This document shows positions 1 to 11,348 of a stretch of 64,000 nt of DNA, in pieces. The notes below the pieces were generated by a model. The model was not told where the DNA came from. It worked only from the letters and a program-made list of their open reading frames with translations, and ran no database searches. The stretch spans positions 5,331,001 through 5,395,000 of the forward strand of contig NZ_LT629689.1 of assembly GCF_900102035.1 (NCBI RefSeq), written 5' to 3'. Positions within the stretch are counted from its first letter, which is position 1. Every line of letters begins with the position of its first letter. This stretch comes from Pseudomonas extremaustralis. GTDB taxonomy: Bacteria > Pseudomonadota > Gammaproteobacteria > Pseudomonadales > Pseudomonadaceae. A program made the position numbers and the translations under genes.

Positions 1-1369
1 GCACCGCCACGCTGACTTTGCTGTTGGTGGCGATATCGATGCCTTCGCTGGCCACTTCCGCCAAGAAGTCGATCTGCTCCGGGGTGATCACATAGGGCGG
101 CAGGAAATACACCACGCTGCCCAATGGCCGCAACAGCGCGCCACGTTCCAGGGCGTGCTCGAACACCTTCAGGCCACGGCGCTCCTGCCACGGGTAGGCG
201 GTCTTGGTGGCTTTGTCCTGGACCATCTCGATGGCCAGCACCATGCCGGTCTGGCGCACTTCCGAGACGTGGGGGTGGTCCACCAGGTGCGCGGTGGCCG
301 TGGCCATGCGCTGGGCCAGGGCCTTGTTGTTTTCGATGACGTTGTCTTCTTCGAAGATATCCAGGGTCGCCAGCGCCGCCGCGCATGCCAGCGGGTTGCC
401 GGTGTAGCTGTGGGAATGCAGGAAGGCGCGCAGGGTCGGGTAGTCGTCGTAGAAGGCGCTGTACACGTCTTCGGTGGTGACCACGGCGGCCAATGGCAGG
501 TAACCGCCGGTAAGGGCTTTGGACAGGCACAGGAAGTCCGGGCGGATGCCGGCCTGCTCACAGGCGAACATCGTGCCGGTGCGGCCGAAGCCCACGGCGA
601 TTTCATCGTGGATCAGGTGCACGCCGTAGCGGTCGCAGGCTTCGCGCAGCAGCTTGAGGTACACCGGGTGGTACATACGCATGCCGCCGGCGCCCTGGAT
701 CAGCGGCTCGACGATCACGGCGGCGACCGTGTCGTGGTTGTCCGCCAGGGTCTGTTCCATGGCCAGGAACATATTGCGCGAGTGTTCTTCCCAGCTCATG
801 CCCTCGGGGCGCAGATAGCAATCCGGGCTTGGCACCTTGATGGTGTCGAGCAGCAGCGCCTTGTAGGTCTCGGTGAACAGCGGCACGTCGCCCACCGACA
901 TCGCGGCGATGGTTTCGCCGTGGTAGCTGTTGGTCAGGGTCACGAAGCGCTTTTTGTTCGGCAGGCCACGGTTGAGCCAGTAGTGGAAGCTCATTTTCAG
1001 CGCGACTTCGATGCACGACGAACCGTTGTCGGCATAGAAGCAACGGGTCAGGCCTTCGGGGGTCATCGCCACCAGGCGCTCGGACAGTTCGATCACCGGC
1101 TGGTGGCTGAAACCGGCGAGGATCACGTGCTCGAGCTGGTCGACCTGGTCCTTGATGCGCTGGTTGATGCGCGGGTTGGCGTGGCCGAAGACATTGACCC
1201 ACCAGGAGCTGACGGCGTCGAGGTAGCGCTTGCCTTCGAAGTCTTCCAGCCACACGCCTTCACCGCGCTTGATCGGGATCAGCGGCAGTTGCTGGTGGTC
1301 TTTCATCTGGGTGCAGGGATGCCACAGCACCGCGAGGTCGCGTTGCATCCACTGGTTGTTCAAGCCCAT
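1..1369 (-). CDS. bioA: Adenosylmethionine-8-amino-7-oxononanoate aminotransferase (partial at window edge)
   Basis: PLP enzyme of biotin synthesis that moves an amino group from SAM to 8-amino-7-oxononanoate (KAPA), giving 7,8-diaminopelargonate (DAPA). The protein starts MGLNNQWMQRDLAVLWHPC and continues with the class-III aminotransferase features WHPCTQMKDH, SSWWVNVFGH, NSYHGET and the PLP-lysine region CLSKALTGGY (Lys284). An ATG at 1369 follows a GGAG ribosome site, which fixes the start. 456 codons are visible and only the last dozen or so residues lie outside the window. The divergent neighbour is cytochrome b561. The P. aeruginosa bioA block has the same arrangement. Identification is secure. 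Confidence 0.96.
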   Translation of the reverse strand, partial: MGLNNQWMQRDLAVLWHPCTQMKDHQQLPLIPIKRGEGVWLEDFEGKRYLDAVSSWWVNVFGHANPRINQRIKDQVDQLEHVILAGFSHQPVIELSERLVAMTPEGLTRCFYADNGSSCIEVALKMSFHYWLNRGLPNKKRFVTLTNSYHGETIAAMSVGDVPLFTETYKALLLDTIKVPSPDCYLRPEGMSWEEHSRNMFLAMEQTLADNHDTVAAVIVEPLIQGAGGMRMYHPVYLKLLREACDRYGVHLIHDEIAVGFGRTGTMFACEQAGIRPDFLCLSKALTGGYLPLAAVVTTEDVYSAFYDDYPTLRAFLHSHSYTGNPLACAAALATLDIFEEDNVIENNKALAQRMATATAHLVDHPHVSEVRQTGMVLAIEMVQDKATKTAYPWQERRGLKVFEHALERGALLRPLGSVVYFLPPYVITPEQIDFLAEVASEGIDIATNSKVSVAV

Positions 1370-1642
1370 CGGTGATCTCCTCGAAGCGGTCCTGCGGGCG
1401 GCGCAGGTAAAACAATCGCGCAAGCCTATGCAATGGGCGCCTGTGTCACAACCCATTACGGATGAATTGGCGGTAAACGTGGGACGGACTGTCACGTTTC
1501 TTCTGGATAGTCGTTAATCCCTGGTTAATTTACGCTTCATACCCTCAAGATCGTATTTCTCGATATTTCAAAGCAAAATTTTCCGCTTTAATTCGATAGG
1601 TAAATCGCTAGTCTTGGCTGCAGCTCTTACGGGATTAAGTAC

Positions 1643-2194
1643 ATGCAACTACGCAACTCACCGGCCCGCTATGGCTGGGTCAGTATGGTTTTGCACTGGG
1701 GCGTGGCCCTGGTGGTGTTCGGGCTGTTCGCCCTGGGCTTGTGGATGGTCGGTCTGGACTACTACAGCGCGTGGCGCAAAGACGCGCCCGACCTGCACAA
1801 GAGCATTGGTATCACGCTGTTCGCCGTCATGCTGGTGCGCATCGTCTGGCGCCTGATCAGCCCCGCGCCGCCGCCGCTGGCCAGTTACAGCCGGCTGACG
1901 CGCATCGGCGCTGCGTTTGGCCACGCGTTTCTGTATGTCGGCTTGTTTGCCGTGATGATCGCCGGTTACCTGATTTCCACCGCAGACGGTGTCGGTATCC
2001 CGGTGTTTGGCCTGTTTGAAATTCCTGCGTTGGTTTCCGGGCTACCGGACCAGGCAGACACCGCCGGCGTGGTGCACCTGTACCTCGCCTGGGTGTTGGT
2101 GGTCTTCGCCGGCTTGCACGGCGTGGCTGCGTTGAAACACCACTTTATCGATCGTGATGCGACCCTCCTGCGAATGCTGGGACGCAAAGCCTGA
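1643..2194 (+). CDS. Cytochrome b561 family protein
   Basis: Small di-haem b-type membrane cytochrome, 183 aa, with four hydrophobic segments (about residues 13-38, 55-75, 90-110 and 140-165). Candidate haem histidines are His18 (MVLHWG), His52 (DLHKSIG) and histidines in the last two segments (HLYLAW, GLHGV). Such proteins move electrons across or within the inner membrane. The stop codon overlaps a possible upstream ATG of the following YceI gene (TGATG at 2192-2196), so the two are almost certainly one operon. The b561-YceI pairing is widespread and the YceI lipocalin fold binds isoprenoid quinones, so a shared redox role is likely. The exact electron partner is unknown. Confidence 0.9.
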   Translation: MQLRNSPARYGWVSMVLHWGVALVVFGLFALGLWMVGLDYYSAWRKDAPDLHKSIGITLFAVMLVRIVWRLISPAPPPLASYSRLTRIGAAFGHAFLYVGLFAVMIAGYLISTADGVGIPVFGLFEIPALVSGLPDQADTAGVVHLYLAWVLVVFAGLHGVAALKHHFIDRDATLLRMLGRKA

Positions 2195-2226
2195 TGTTCA
2201 ACCTCGACTCACAAGGAATAGAAAAC

Positions 2227-2823
2227 ATGTTGAAAAAGACCCTCGCTGCTCTGGCAATCGGTACGGCACTGCTGTCTGCAGGTCAGGTGATGGCCGCTGA
2301 CTACGTCGTCGACAAAGAAGGCCAGCACGCCTTCGTCGACTTCAAGATCAGCCACTTGGGCTACAGCTTCATCACCGGTACCTTCAAGGACCTGGACGGC
2401 AAGTTCAGCTTTGATGCCGCCAAGCCTGAAGACAGCAAGATTGAGTTCAACGTCCGTACCGCCAGCGTGTTCACCAACCACGCCGAACGTGACAAGCACA
2501 TCTCCAGCAAGGACTTCCTGGACGTTGGCAAGTTTGCCGATGCCAAGTTCGTCTCCACCAGTGTCAAAACCACCGGTAAAAATGCCGCTGGCCAAGTCAC
2601 TGCCGACGTAACCGGCAACCTGACCCTGCACGGTGTGACCAAGCCGATCGTGGTCAAGGCCACTTTCCTGGGCGAAGGCAAAGATCCATGGGGCGGCTAC
2701 CGTGCTGGCTTTGAAGGCACCACCAGCTTCAATCGCCAGGACTTCGGCAAGCAGATGGACCTGGGTCCAGCGTCCAACAATGTTGAGCTGTACGTGACAT
2801 TCGAAGGTATTAAAGCGAAGTAA
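2227..2823 (+). CDS. YceI family periplasmic protein
   Basis: 198-aa secreted protein of the YceI lipocalin-like family, which binds polyisoprenoid lipids such as ubiquinone precursors. The start at 2227 is chosen because AAGGAA lies just upstream and the protein then begins with a textbook signal peptide ([19 protein letters not shown], cleavage after QVMA). An upstream in-frame ATG at 2194 would add 11 residues and spoil it. Family features are [17 protein letters not shown] near the N-terminus and [12 protein letters not shown] in the middle. The position matches P. aeruginosa PA0423 (PasP, described as a secreted small protease). Protease activity cannot be judged from this sequence. Confidence 0.92.
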   Translation: MLKKTLAALAIGTALLSAGQVMAADYVVDKEGQHAFVDFKISHLGYSFITGTFKDLDGKFSFDAAKPEDSKIEFNVRTASVFTNHAERDKHISSKDFLDVGKFADAKFVSTSVKTTGKNAAGQVTADVTGNLTLHGVTKPIVVKATFLGEGKDPWGGYRAGFEGTTSFNRQDFGKQMDLGPASNNVELYVTFEGIKAK

Positions 2824-2832
2824 TGCCTCACC

Positions 2833-2932
2833 CGTAGGAGCGAGCTTGCTCGCGAAAAACGTAGAGACACCGCGTTTTTTCAGGCTGCCAGCGTTACCGT
2901 TGACGACCTTCGCGAGCAAGCTCGTTCCTACA
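2833..2932. repeat. REP pair (BIME), GAGCGAGCTTGCTCGCGA type
   Basis: Two convergent copies of a Pseudomonas REP palindrome, one ending in CTTGCTCGCGAA and its inverted partner TTCGCGAGCAAGCTCG, sit between the YceI gene and the terminator. They would fold into one long imperfect hairpin. Confidence 0.85.
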
Positions 2933-2935
2933 GGC

Positions 2936-2970
2936 AAAAAAACCCGTATCTCGCGATACGGGTTTTTTTT
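2936..2970. terminator. Bidirectional intrinsic terminator
   Basis: A 9-bp stem, ACCCGTATC / GATACGGGT, with a TCGC loop is flanked by an A-run on the left and eight T residues on the right. It can end the YceI transcript on the plus strand and the helicase transcript on the minus strand. The helicase stop codon overlaps the T-run. Confidence 0.92.
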
Positions 2971-4876
2971 ATGCTTCGCGGTTGCGGGTCAGCAGCGCTG
3001 GTTTTTCACCACGAGGACGGCCTGGCAACTGATCCAGCTGCTCCGGTGTCGGGAAGCGGTCGGCTTTCGACTCCTTGTGGATAATCTTCGGCGCCGGACC
3101 GCCGCGCGGGTTCTGCACGGCCGGTTCGGACAAGCGTGGCTGGTCGTCACGGGACGGACGGCGGTTGTTGCTGCGCGAGTCTTCGCGACGGGCCTGGCCA
3201 TCACGCGGTGCGCCATTACGCGGGCCGCTGCGCTTGGCCGGTGGCGTACCGGTGGTGCCGCCGCTGCTGTTGCGCGGGCCGTTCTGACGACCGCCCTGTG
3301 GCTGGCCGCCACGGGGTGCGCCAGTGCCGGTGCCAGCGCCCGGTGCCGGAGCGCCTGGACGACGGCCGCGACCCTGGGCCGGTTTGGCCTGGGGCACGTA
3401 GTCGACGCGGTTACCGAAGTTATCCACATCGTCGTCGAGGAACTCGTCCGGGGCGCGGTCGGCTGCGGCGCGTGGCGGCTGGCTTGGTTGGCTCGGCTGA
3501 CGCTGTTCGCGGGCCGGAGTACCTTCGCGGGGCTTCTGCTCGCGGGCCGGGCGTTCGCCACGACCGTTGGTGGGCGCTTTTTCCTTGCCGCCCTTGTCCT
3601 TGCCCTTGTCGCGACGACCACCGCCGCCACCGCCGCCGTTCGGGCCATCGCCCTTCGGACCGCGTGGGTTGCGTGGGTTACGCACGTCCGGACGCTCACG
3701 CACTTCAGGCTTCTCGGCCTCAACGGCGCTGGAGTCGAAGCCCATCAGGTCGCCATCGGCGATTTTCTGCTTGGTCATGCGCTCGATGCTTTTCAGCAGT
3801 TTTTCTTCGTCCGGCGCAACCAGGGAGATGGCTTCACCCGAACGACCGGCGCGGCCGGTACGGCCGATACGGTGCACGTAGTCTTCGTCGACGTTGGGCA
3901 GCTCGAAGTTGACCACGTGGGGCAGTTGGTCGATATCCAGGCCGCGGGCGGCGATATCGGTGGCCACCAGGATGCGCACTTCACCGGCCTTGAAGTCGGC
4001 CAGGGCTTTGGTGCGCGCGTTCTGGCTCTTGTTGCCGTGGATGGCGACGGCGGTGAGGCCGTGCTTGTCCAGGTACTCGGCCAGGCGGTTGGCGCCATGC
4101 TTGGTGCGGGTGAACACCAGCACCTGTTCCCACGCGCCGTGGGTGATCAGGTGCGCCAGCAACGAACGCTTGTGGCTGGCGGCCAGGCGGAACACGCGTT
4201 GCTCGATACGCTCGACCGTGGTGTTCGGCGGCGTGACTTCGATGCGTTCCGGGTTGTGCAGCAGCTTGCCGGCCAGGGCGGTGATGTCGTTGGAGAACGT
4301 TGCCGAGAACAGCAGGTTCTGACGTTTGGCCGGCAGGCGGGCGAGGACTTTTTTCACGTCATGGACAAAGCCCATGTCGAGCATGCGGTCGGCTTCGTCC
4401 AGCACGAGGATTTCCACGTGGGACAGATCGACGCTGCCCTGGCCGCACAGGTCGAGCAAGCGACCCGGGCAGGCGACCAATACGTCAACGCCACGGGACA
4501 TGGCCTGAACCTGTGGGTTCATGCCGACGCCGCCGAAGATGCAGGCGCTGACGAACTTCAGGTCGCGGGCATACAGCTTGAAGCTGTCGTGCACCTGGGC
4601 GGCGAGTTCGCGGGTTGGGGTCAGGACCAGTACGCGCGGTTGGCGCGGGCCGTGACGCTGGGATTTGTCCGGGTGACCGTTGGGAAACAACCGCTCCAGG
4701 ATCGGGAGGGCGAAGCCGCCGGTTTTACCAGTACCTGTCTGAGCCGCGACCATCAGGTCGCGACCTTGCAACACGGCGGGAATGGCCCGCTGTTGCACCG
4801 GAGTAGGCTCGGTATAGCCCGCTGCCTCGATGGCGCGGACTAAAGCCTCGGAGAGACCGAGGGAAGCAAAGGACAT
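2969..4876 (-). CDS. rhlE: ATP-dependent DEAD-box RNA helicase, RhlE type
   Basis: 635-aa RNA helicase. The N-terminal ~380 residues hold all core motifs in order: Q motif ([20 protein letters not shown]), Walker [33 protein letters not shown] and [13 protein letters not shown]. The C-terminal ~250 residues are a low-complexity, strongly basic tail rich in Arg, Gly, Pro and Gln with a Gly-rich stretch. This is typical of the long-tailed RhlE proteins (RhlE2 in P. aeruginosa, which sits at the same place beside metF). Such tails give RNA binding and contact with the degradosome. Likely role: RNA remodelling and turnover. It is transcribed alone and stops in the shared terminator. Confidence 0.95.
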   Translation of the reverse strand: MSFASLGLSEALVRAIEAAGYTEPTPVQQRAIPAVLQGRDLMVAAQTGTGKTGGFALPILERLFPNGHPDKSQRHGPRQPRVLVLTPTRELAAQVHDSFKLYARDLKFVSACIFGGVGMNPQVQAMSRGVDVLVACPGRLLDLCGQGSVDLSHVEILVLDEADRMLDMGFVHDVKKVLARLPAKRQNLLFSATFSNDITALAGKLLHNPERIEVTPPNTTVERIEQRVFRLAASHKRSLLAHLITHGAWEQVLVFTRTKHGANRLAEYLDKHGLTAVAIHGNKSQNARTKALADFKAGEVRILVATDIAARGLDIDQLPHVVNFELPNVDEDYVHRIGRTGRAGRSGEAISLVAPDEEKLLKSIERMTKQKIADGDLMGFDSSAVEAEKPEVRERPDVRNPRNPRGPKGDGPNGGGGGGGRRDKGKDKGGKEKAPTNGRGERPAREQKPREGTPAREQRQPSQPSQPPRAAADRAPDEFLDDDVDNFGNRVDYVPQAKPAQGRGRRPGAPAPGAGTGTGAPRGGQPQGGRQNGPRNSSGGTTGTPPAKRSGPRNGAPRDGQARREDSRSNNRRPSRDDQPRLSEPAVQNPRGGPAPKIIHKESKADRFPTPEQLDQLPGRPRGEKPALLTRNREA

Positions 4877-5097
4877 GAGTAATCCTGTTTTAGTTAGGGC
4901 TTGGCCCAGAGGGATAATCTTGCCGGGCGCGAATGGCGCTTAGGGGAGCGCAATCCCGTCCGGTCCTGCTGCGTCTGGCGAGCACTCCACCGGCTCGCGC
5001 GGGCTGAAAGCTGCGCTGTAGCGGGTTTGGGTGCCTTTTTCAGGACCTCAGCGGCCGGGCGTAAGCCTGGCGGAAAGGCCGGAGTATAACAGAGCAA

Positions 5098-5889
5098 TCA
5101 CGGCGCGCCGCTTTCCTGCTGCTCAACGGTGGGTCCGGGCGGCGTATTTGCGTCGATTCCACCATATTTGGCGCTCAAGGCGGCATATTCCGGCTCTTGC
5201 TTGAAGCGCTTGAGCTCGGCGGCAAAGCGTTGAACCAGCAGGTCCATGCCCGCGCCGCGCCGCACAGCGAGAAATTGCTGCTGGCGGGAAACCACGAGCG
5301 GGGCCTGGGTGACCTTGTCTTCCAGGCCCATTTGTCTTAACACGTGCAGCCCGACCCGGCGGTCGGTGATCAGTAGATCGATACGCCCCAGCATCAATTT
5401 GCCGAAGTTCGCCTCATGGCTGGGGGCGGGTTCGCGTTTGAACTGGCTGGCGTCACTGAAGGGCGCACCGTACAGATAGCCCGGCGAGGTGCCGACCGTC
5501 AGGCCGCGCAGGTCGTGGAGGGTTCTGGCGGGGTGGGGGCGCCCGTTGGCATAAAACAGCACGAACTCCACCTCCGACAGCGGTTCGCTGGGGTACAGCA
5601 GCAGTGCGTCGCGGTCGTGGCTGTGGAAAATATCCAGCGCGCCATCGGCATTGCCCTGTTCGAGCATGGCCAGGCAACGCTTCCAGGGCAGGAACTGCCA
5701 CTGCACATCGACCCCCAGGCGCTGGAACACGATCACCGTCGTTTCGTAGTCCAGCCCCTGCATGGCGCCGTGGTGCTCATACACATACGGCGCCCAGGGC
5801 TCAGTGACAATACGCAATTTCTCGCCATAAGCGGCCAGGCTCAGGCAAGTCAAAAGGGCAGCGGTCGCAAGTTTCAGGATCACGGACAT
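5098..5889 (-). CDS. Periplasmic amino-acid-type solute-binding protein (SBP family 3)
   Basis: 263-aa protein with a signal peptide (MSVILKLATAALLTCLSLA, cleavage near AYG) followed by the family-3 pattern: KLRIVTEPWAPYVYEHHG, GLDYETTVIVFQRLGVDVQW, DGALDIFHSHDRDALLLYPSEPL, LRGLTVGTSPGYLYG, LMLGRIDLLITDRRVG. No permease or ATPase gene is adjacent. It could be an orphan binding protein, a sensory ligand receptor, or one working with a transporter elsewhere. The FLPWKRCLAMLEQG segment is typical of the orphan subgroup common in Pseudomonas. The ligand is unknown. Confidence 0.88.
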   Translation of the reverse strand: MSVILKLATAALLTCLSLAAYGEKLRIVTEPWAPYVYEHHGAMQGLDYETTVIVFQRLGVDVQWQFLPWKRCLAMLEQGNADGALDIFHSHDRDALLLYPSEPLSEVEFVLFYANGRPHPARTLHDLRGLTVGTSPGYLYGAPFSDASQFKREPAPSHEANFGKLMLGRIDLLITDRRVGLHVLRQMGLEDKVTQAPLVVSRQQQFLAVRRGAGMDLLVQRFAAELKRFKQEPEYAALSAKYGGIDANTPPGPTVEQQESGAP

Positions 5890-6044
5890 GCCCTGAGATT
5901 ACGACGCTCGAGTGTTAAAGAGAAGCTCTGGCTCAAGCGTCTGCAGGCGAGGTCAGTGTGTCTGCGAAGTCATCAGGTGTTCGTAGAAACCGTGGGAAAT
6001 CGTCACGGATGAACTGCTGGCGTTCATTTCCGTAATCACCGAAC

Positions 6045-6072
6045 AAAAAAAGCCCCCGTATAAACGAGGGCC
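6045..6072 (-). terminator. Intrinsic terminator of metF
   Basis: On the minus strand GCCCTCG and CGGGGGC pair around a TTTATA loop (one G-U pair), followed by a run of seven T. It lies just past the metF stop. Confidence 0.88.
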
Positions 6073-6093
6073 TGGGTACTGCTTGAACAGACC

Positions 6094-6939
6094 TCAGCGC
6101 GGCAGCTTGAGGTTGTTCCAGATGGCAAGGCTTGGTTCGGACTGGTTCAGGGTATAGAAGTGCAACCCCGGCGCACCGCCTTGCAACAGGCGGTCACACA
6201 TTTCGCTGATGACCTGTTCGCCGAACGCCTGGATGCTCTTGACGTCATCGCCATAGGCTTCCAGTTGCTTACGCACCCAGCGTGGGATCTCGGCCCCGCA
6301 GGCGTCGGAAAAGCGCGCCAGCTTGCTGTAGTTGGTGATTGGCATGATGCCCGGCACGATCGGGATGTTCACTCCCATGGCCCGTACCCGCTCGACGAAG
6401 TAGAAGTAGCTATCGGCGTTGAAGAAGTATTGGGTGATCGCGCTGTCGGCGCCGGAGTTGGCCTTGCGCACGAAGTTCTGCAGATCGTCTTCGAAGTTGT
6501 GGGCCTGGGGGTGCATCTCCGGGTAAGCCGCCACTTCGATATGGAAGTGATCGCCGCTTTCTTCACGGATGAAATTCACCAGGTCGTTGGCGTGGCGCAG
6601 CTCGCCGCTGGCCATACCCATGCCGGACGGCAGGTCGCCACGCAGGGCGACGATACGCTTGATGCCGGCACCTTTGTATTGGGTCAGCAGGCCGCGCAGG
6701 TCGGCCTTGCTGTCGCCCACGCAGGACAAATGCGGAGCGGCGGGAATTTTGACTTCGCTTTCCAGCTGCAACACGGTGTTGATCGTGCGATCACGGGTCG
6801 AGCCGCCCGCGCCGTAGGTGCAGGAGAAGAAGTCGGGGTTGTAGCTGGCCAACTGCTTGGCAGTCGCCATCAGTTTTTCATGCCCAGCATCGGTCTTGGT
6901 CGGGAAGAACTCGAAGCTGTAGCGACGGTCTTGGGACAT
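6094..6939 (-). CDS. metF: 5,10-methylenetetrahydrofolate reductase
   Basis: 281-aa FAD-dependent enzyme that reduces 5,10-methylene-THF to 5-methyl-THF, the methyl donor for homocysteine in methionine synthesis. Family features: RRYSFEFFPTKT at the N-terminus (catalytic Glu), TYGAGGSTRD, IVALRGDLP, EVAAYPEMHP, SAITQYFFNADSYF and PGIMPITN. Length is normal for bacterial MetF. It lies just downstream of ahcY on the same strand, separated by a terminator and a REP pair, so both methyl-cycle genes may be expressed separately. Confidence 0.97.
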   Translation of the reverse strand: MSQDRRYSFEFFPTKTDAGHEKLMATAKQLASYNPDFFSCTYGAGGSTRDRTINTVLQLESEVKIPAAPHLSCVGDSKADLRGLLTQYKGAGIKRIVALRGDLPSGMGMASGELRHANDLVNFIREESGDHFHIEVAAYPEMHPQAHNFEDDLQNFVRKANSGADSAITQYFFNADSYFYFVERVRAMGVNIPIVPGIMPITNYSKLARFSDACGAEIPRWVRKQLEAYGDDVKSIQAFGEQVISEMCDRLLQGGAPGLHFYTLNQSEPSLAIWNNLKLPR

Positions 6940-6984
6940 GGTAATACCCTTTGAAACTCAAACTGGAAGGCTTGCACCGTCAAT

Positions 6985-7074
6985 GTGGGAGGGGGCTTGC
7001 TCCCGATAGCAGTCGTTCAGTCAACAGAGCTGTTGAATGTGCTAGCGCCATCGGGGGCAAGCCCCCTCCCACAT
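6985..7074. repeat. REP pair (BIME), GGGAGGGGGCTTGCTCCCGAT type
   Basis: Two inverted copies of the REP core flank a short spacer in the metF-ahcY gap, reading GTGGGAGGGGGCTTGCTCCC and, on the other side, the reverse form GGGGGCAAGCCCCCTCCCAC. Confidence 0.88.
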
Positions 7075-7077
7075 AAA

Positions 7078-7106
7078 GCCCGCTCTCCTGTGGGTAGAGA
7101 GCGGGC
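7078..7106 (-). terminator. Stem-loop terminator of ahcY
   Basis: A perfect 10-bp inverted repeat, GCCCGCTCTC / GAGAGCGGGC, lies directly after the ahcY stop. On the minus strand it is followed by TTTATG, a weak T tail, so termination may be partial. Confidence 0.72.
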
Positions 7107-7116
7107 GACAGGCAAG

Positions 7117-8784
<1,668 letters not shown>

Positions 8785-8852
8785 TCATAGAGCTTGGGCG
8801 CGGGCTCTGCCATGATATCGCCCATCATTCGGCAAGACGTTTTGGAGTGACC

Positions 8853-9257
8853 ATGAACTTTCACACCCGCAAATGGGTAAAACCTGAAGACCTCAACCCC
8901 AACGGCACCCTGTTCGGCGGCAGCTTGCTGCGCTGGATCGACGAAGAAGCGGCGATCTACGCCATCGTCCAGCTGGGCAACCAGCGTGTGGTGACCAAGT
9001 ACATCTCCGAAATCAATTTTGTCAGCGCCTCGCGCCAGGGCGACATCATCGAACTGGGCATCACCGCCACCGAGTTCGGTCGCACCTCCATCACCCTGAC
9101 CTGTGAAGTGCGCAACAAGATCACCCGCAAAAGCATCCTCACCGTGGAAAAAATGGTCTTCGTCAACCTCGGCGAAGACGGGCTGCCCGCACCCCACGGC
9201 CGTACCGAGATCAAGTACGTGAAGGACCAGTTCAAGGAAGGCAAAGCTCCCGAGTAA
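8853..9257 (+). CDS. Acyl-CoA thioesterase (hotdog fold, YciA-like)
   Basis: 134-aa single hotdog-domain protein. Features: NPNGTLFGGSLLRWIDEEAAIYAI (conserved Asn-Gly-Thr-x-Phe-Gly-Gly and catalytic Asp), YISEINFVSASRQGDIIELG, and TRKSILTVEKMVFVNL. Such enzymes hydrolyse acyl-CoA to free acid and CoA in the cytoplasm. The ATG at 8853 follows TTTGGAGTGACC, a good SD. An upstream in-frame start would overlap the ahcY promoter region. It is divergent from ahcY and monocistronic. Confidence 0.9.
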   Translation: MNFHTRKWVKPEDLNPNGTLFGGSLLRWIDEEAAIYAIVQLGNQRVVTKYISEINFVSASRQGDIIELGITATEFGRTSITLTCEVRNKITRKSILTVEKMVFVNLGEDGLPAPHGRTEIKYVKDQFKEGKAPE

Positions 9258-9357
9258 CCCCGCAACGGTGTGATTTGCTTTACCAAATCATTCCGCAAGG
9301 ATCTTTCCGAGGTTCTCTCATCACTCAGGCCTACAACCTGTAGAGAGAGCCTCGTGT

Positions 9358-11277
9358 ATGAAAGTATCCAGTCCCGTTGTACAGAATCAGCCTGCATCGC
9401 CGCAAAGCGCCGGCCAGGACGTGAAGACGCCGCTGGTCAAGGACGTGGGCGCGCGCCACTTGAGCCTCTACCGTCACAGCAATGGGCGCGTGGACGTGGT
9501 GCTGTCCCCGCCGGCGGCGTCCCACCTCGTACTCAGCGGCGGCGGGGCCAAGGGCATTGCCTTTCCGGGGATGGTGCAGTCACTTGAAGACGCCGGCAAA
9601 CTCAACGGCATCCAAATGATTTCCGGTTCTTCCGCCGGTGCGATCTCCGCCACGTTGCTCGCCAGTGGCATGGGCGCCAAGGCCTTTGGTGCGCTGTCCA
9701 ACCGCATCGACCTGCCCAGCCTGCTCAACAGCAAAGACCCGCTGACGGCATGGCTGCAAACCGCCAGCACCAAACTGGGCCAGCTCGCCGGACGACTGCC
9801 TGGGCCGGCCGGCAATATTTCCCAGCTGTTGCTGACCATGATGCCGCGCCTGCAAACCGAGGCCCATCCGCTGGAGGAGATGATGCGCAACGAATCGCGC
9901 AAATCGATTCTTGCCCACATCGCCGATACGCCCAGGGCCACCCGGCCTGCCGAGGTCATGAACATCGCCGACCGGCTCAGCGCCGGCGGGGCGCCGACCT
10001 TTCGTGATCTGGAGGTGTTGAGCCGCCACATCCCGGCGATCAAGCAGCTCAATATCACCGGCACCGGCATGTTCGACGGTCGCCCACAGTTGGTGGTATT
10101 CAACGCCAGCCTGACCCCGGACATGGACATCGCCCGCGCCGCGCGGATTTCCGGTTCGTTGCCTGTGTTGTTCAAGAGCCCGACCGAGCAAGGCCATGGG
10201 TTCCAGGCGGCCGGCGAGGGCACGGCGTTCCAGGACGGTGGACTGCTGCTCAACACCCCGGCGCCCGGTGTCATTCAACGAACGTTTCCCGAAAGCCCCT
10301 TGAGCAAGGACGAGTCGCTGATCGTCAAGTTCGAGTCCGAGGACGCTGCGGCGCCGACTCAGCGCGGCAGTGTTTCCACTCATCTGGGCGACACCCTCAC
10401 CGGCACGCCGCATACCGCTGCCGGCGCCTATCAGGATGAGCGGCTCAAAGCGTTCGCCGAACAGACGGTCACCTTGCCGCTGAAAACCGATAAGGGCGAC
10501 TTTCGTGGCCTGCTCAACGGCACCGTCAACTTCACCATGACCCCCGAGCAGAAGCAGCATCTGCAGGCCCAGGCCCGCCAGGCGGTGTCGACGCACCTGG
10601 AGACACGCGGCAAGACCCGTGAGCAGCACGGGTTCGCCTCGTTGGATGAGGCGGTGCTGGCGATGGACGACCAGCTGTTGGCAGGCGTGGCGGCTGAACT
10701 GAAGAAGGACCCGGCGGCTGCGCAGGTGCTGATGTTTCGCAAGAGCGCGCAACAGGCGCTGCACACCTTGGACGTGGCGATTGCCGAGGCCAATCAGGCC
10801 GGCAAGGCGCTGATGATCACGCCGAAAATCGCCTCTGCGCTGCGTAATCTGGATGCACTGGCGCGCAAGCCGGAACACATCGAATGGCTGGGGCGACGGC
10901 TTAATGCTTCGGGTCAGCGCAACTTCCAGCAACTGCTGCAAGTGGCCGCCAAGCCGGCATCGGGCACGGCCGCGCCGCTGTCCAAAGTCATGGCCAGCGG
11001 CGTGGCGCAGATGCAGCGGCACGACATCGCAGTGAAGGCCGACAACTTTACCCGCGAGGTGATTTACCCGTCGCTGTACCGTCCGGGCCAGCCGGCGGCG
11101 AATGTCGAGTTGTTGCAACGCGCGGCACGTGACTTGGGCCAGGCGACGACTCCGAACGAGTTCAACCGGGTGCTCGACGGCATCATCGAGCACTACAAGG
11201 CGCGCAATAAACCCTGGAGCAAACCGGGCAGCTCCACCACCGTGGACATGGCCAAGGCCTGGCGCATCAAGGTTTAG
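9358..11277 (+). CDS. ExoU-like patatin phospholipase
   Basis: 639-aa patatin-domain protein. The oxyanion motif SGGGAKG (residues 60-66), the GSSAG nucleophile elbow (Ser92) and the DGG motif (Asp293) form the Ser-Asp dyad of patatin phospholipases. Beyond the motifs, long stretches recall the P. aeruginosa type III effector ExoU: LNITGTGMFDGRPQLVVFNA, FASLDEAVLAMDD, YPSLYRPGQP and the ending SSTTVDMAKAWR. In ExoU the C-terminal part mediates membrane binding and ubiquitin activation. Compared with ExoU (from memory, dyad Ser142/Asp344) the N-terminus is about 50 residues shorter. There is no signal peptide and no SpcU-like chaperone gene beside it. The start follows GAGAGAGCC. Secretion is unproven. 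Confidence 0.88.
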   Translation: MKVSSPVVQNQPASPQSAGQDVKTPLVKDVGARHLSLYRHSNGRVDVVLSPPAASHLVLSGGGAKGIAFPGMVQSLEDAGKLNGIQMISGSSAGAISATLLASGMGAKAFGALSNRIDLPSLLNSKDPLTAWLQTASTKLGQLAGRLPGPAGNISQLLLTMMPRLQTEAHPLEEMMRNESRKSILAHIADTPRATRPAEVMNIADRLSAGGAPTFRDLEVLSRHIPAIKQLNITGTGMFDGRPQLVVFNASLTPDMDIARAARISGSLPVLFKSPTEQGHGFQAAGEGTAFQDGGLLLNTPAPGVIQRTFPESPLSKDESLIVKFESEDAAAPTQRGSVSTHLGDTLTGTPHTAAGAYQDERLKAFAEQTVTLPLKTDKGDFRGLLNGTVNFTMTPEQKQHLQAQARQAVSTHLETRGKTREQHGFASLDEAVLAMDDQLLAGVAAELKKDPAAAQVLMFRKSAQQALHTLDVAIAEANQAGKALMITPKIASALRNLDALARKPEHIEWLGRRLNASGQRNFQQLLQVAAKPASGTAAPLSKVMASGVAQMQRHDIAVKADNFTREVIYPSLYRPGQPAANVELLQRAARDLGQATTPNEFNRVLDGIIEHYKARNKPWSKPGSSTTVDMAKAWRIKV

Positions 11278-11348
11278 TTGGCGGCGTACTGAACAGCCAC
11301 TGTCGCGGCGTGTCGTAGCTACAGGCACCCCTTGGACTCTGGTACATC

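Noticed and set aside
2833..2932. Regular palindromes as a possible CRISPR array
   Set aside because: Copies are paired and inverted, scattered singly in gene gaps, with no spacers of constant size. They are REP elements.
2846..4843. 665-codon open frame opposite rhlE
   Set aside because: Shadow of a GC-rich gene; starts inside a REP element.
4877..5097. Possible regulatory leader of rhlE
   Set aside because: GC-rich with several weak stems, but no specific element or promoter could be recognised.
9580..11328. 582-codon open frame opposite the ExoU-like gene
   Set aside because: Antisense shadow without motifs.
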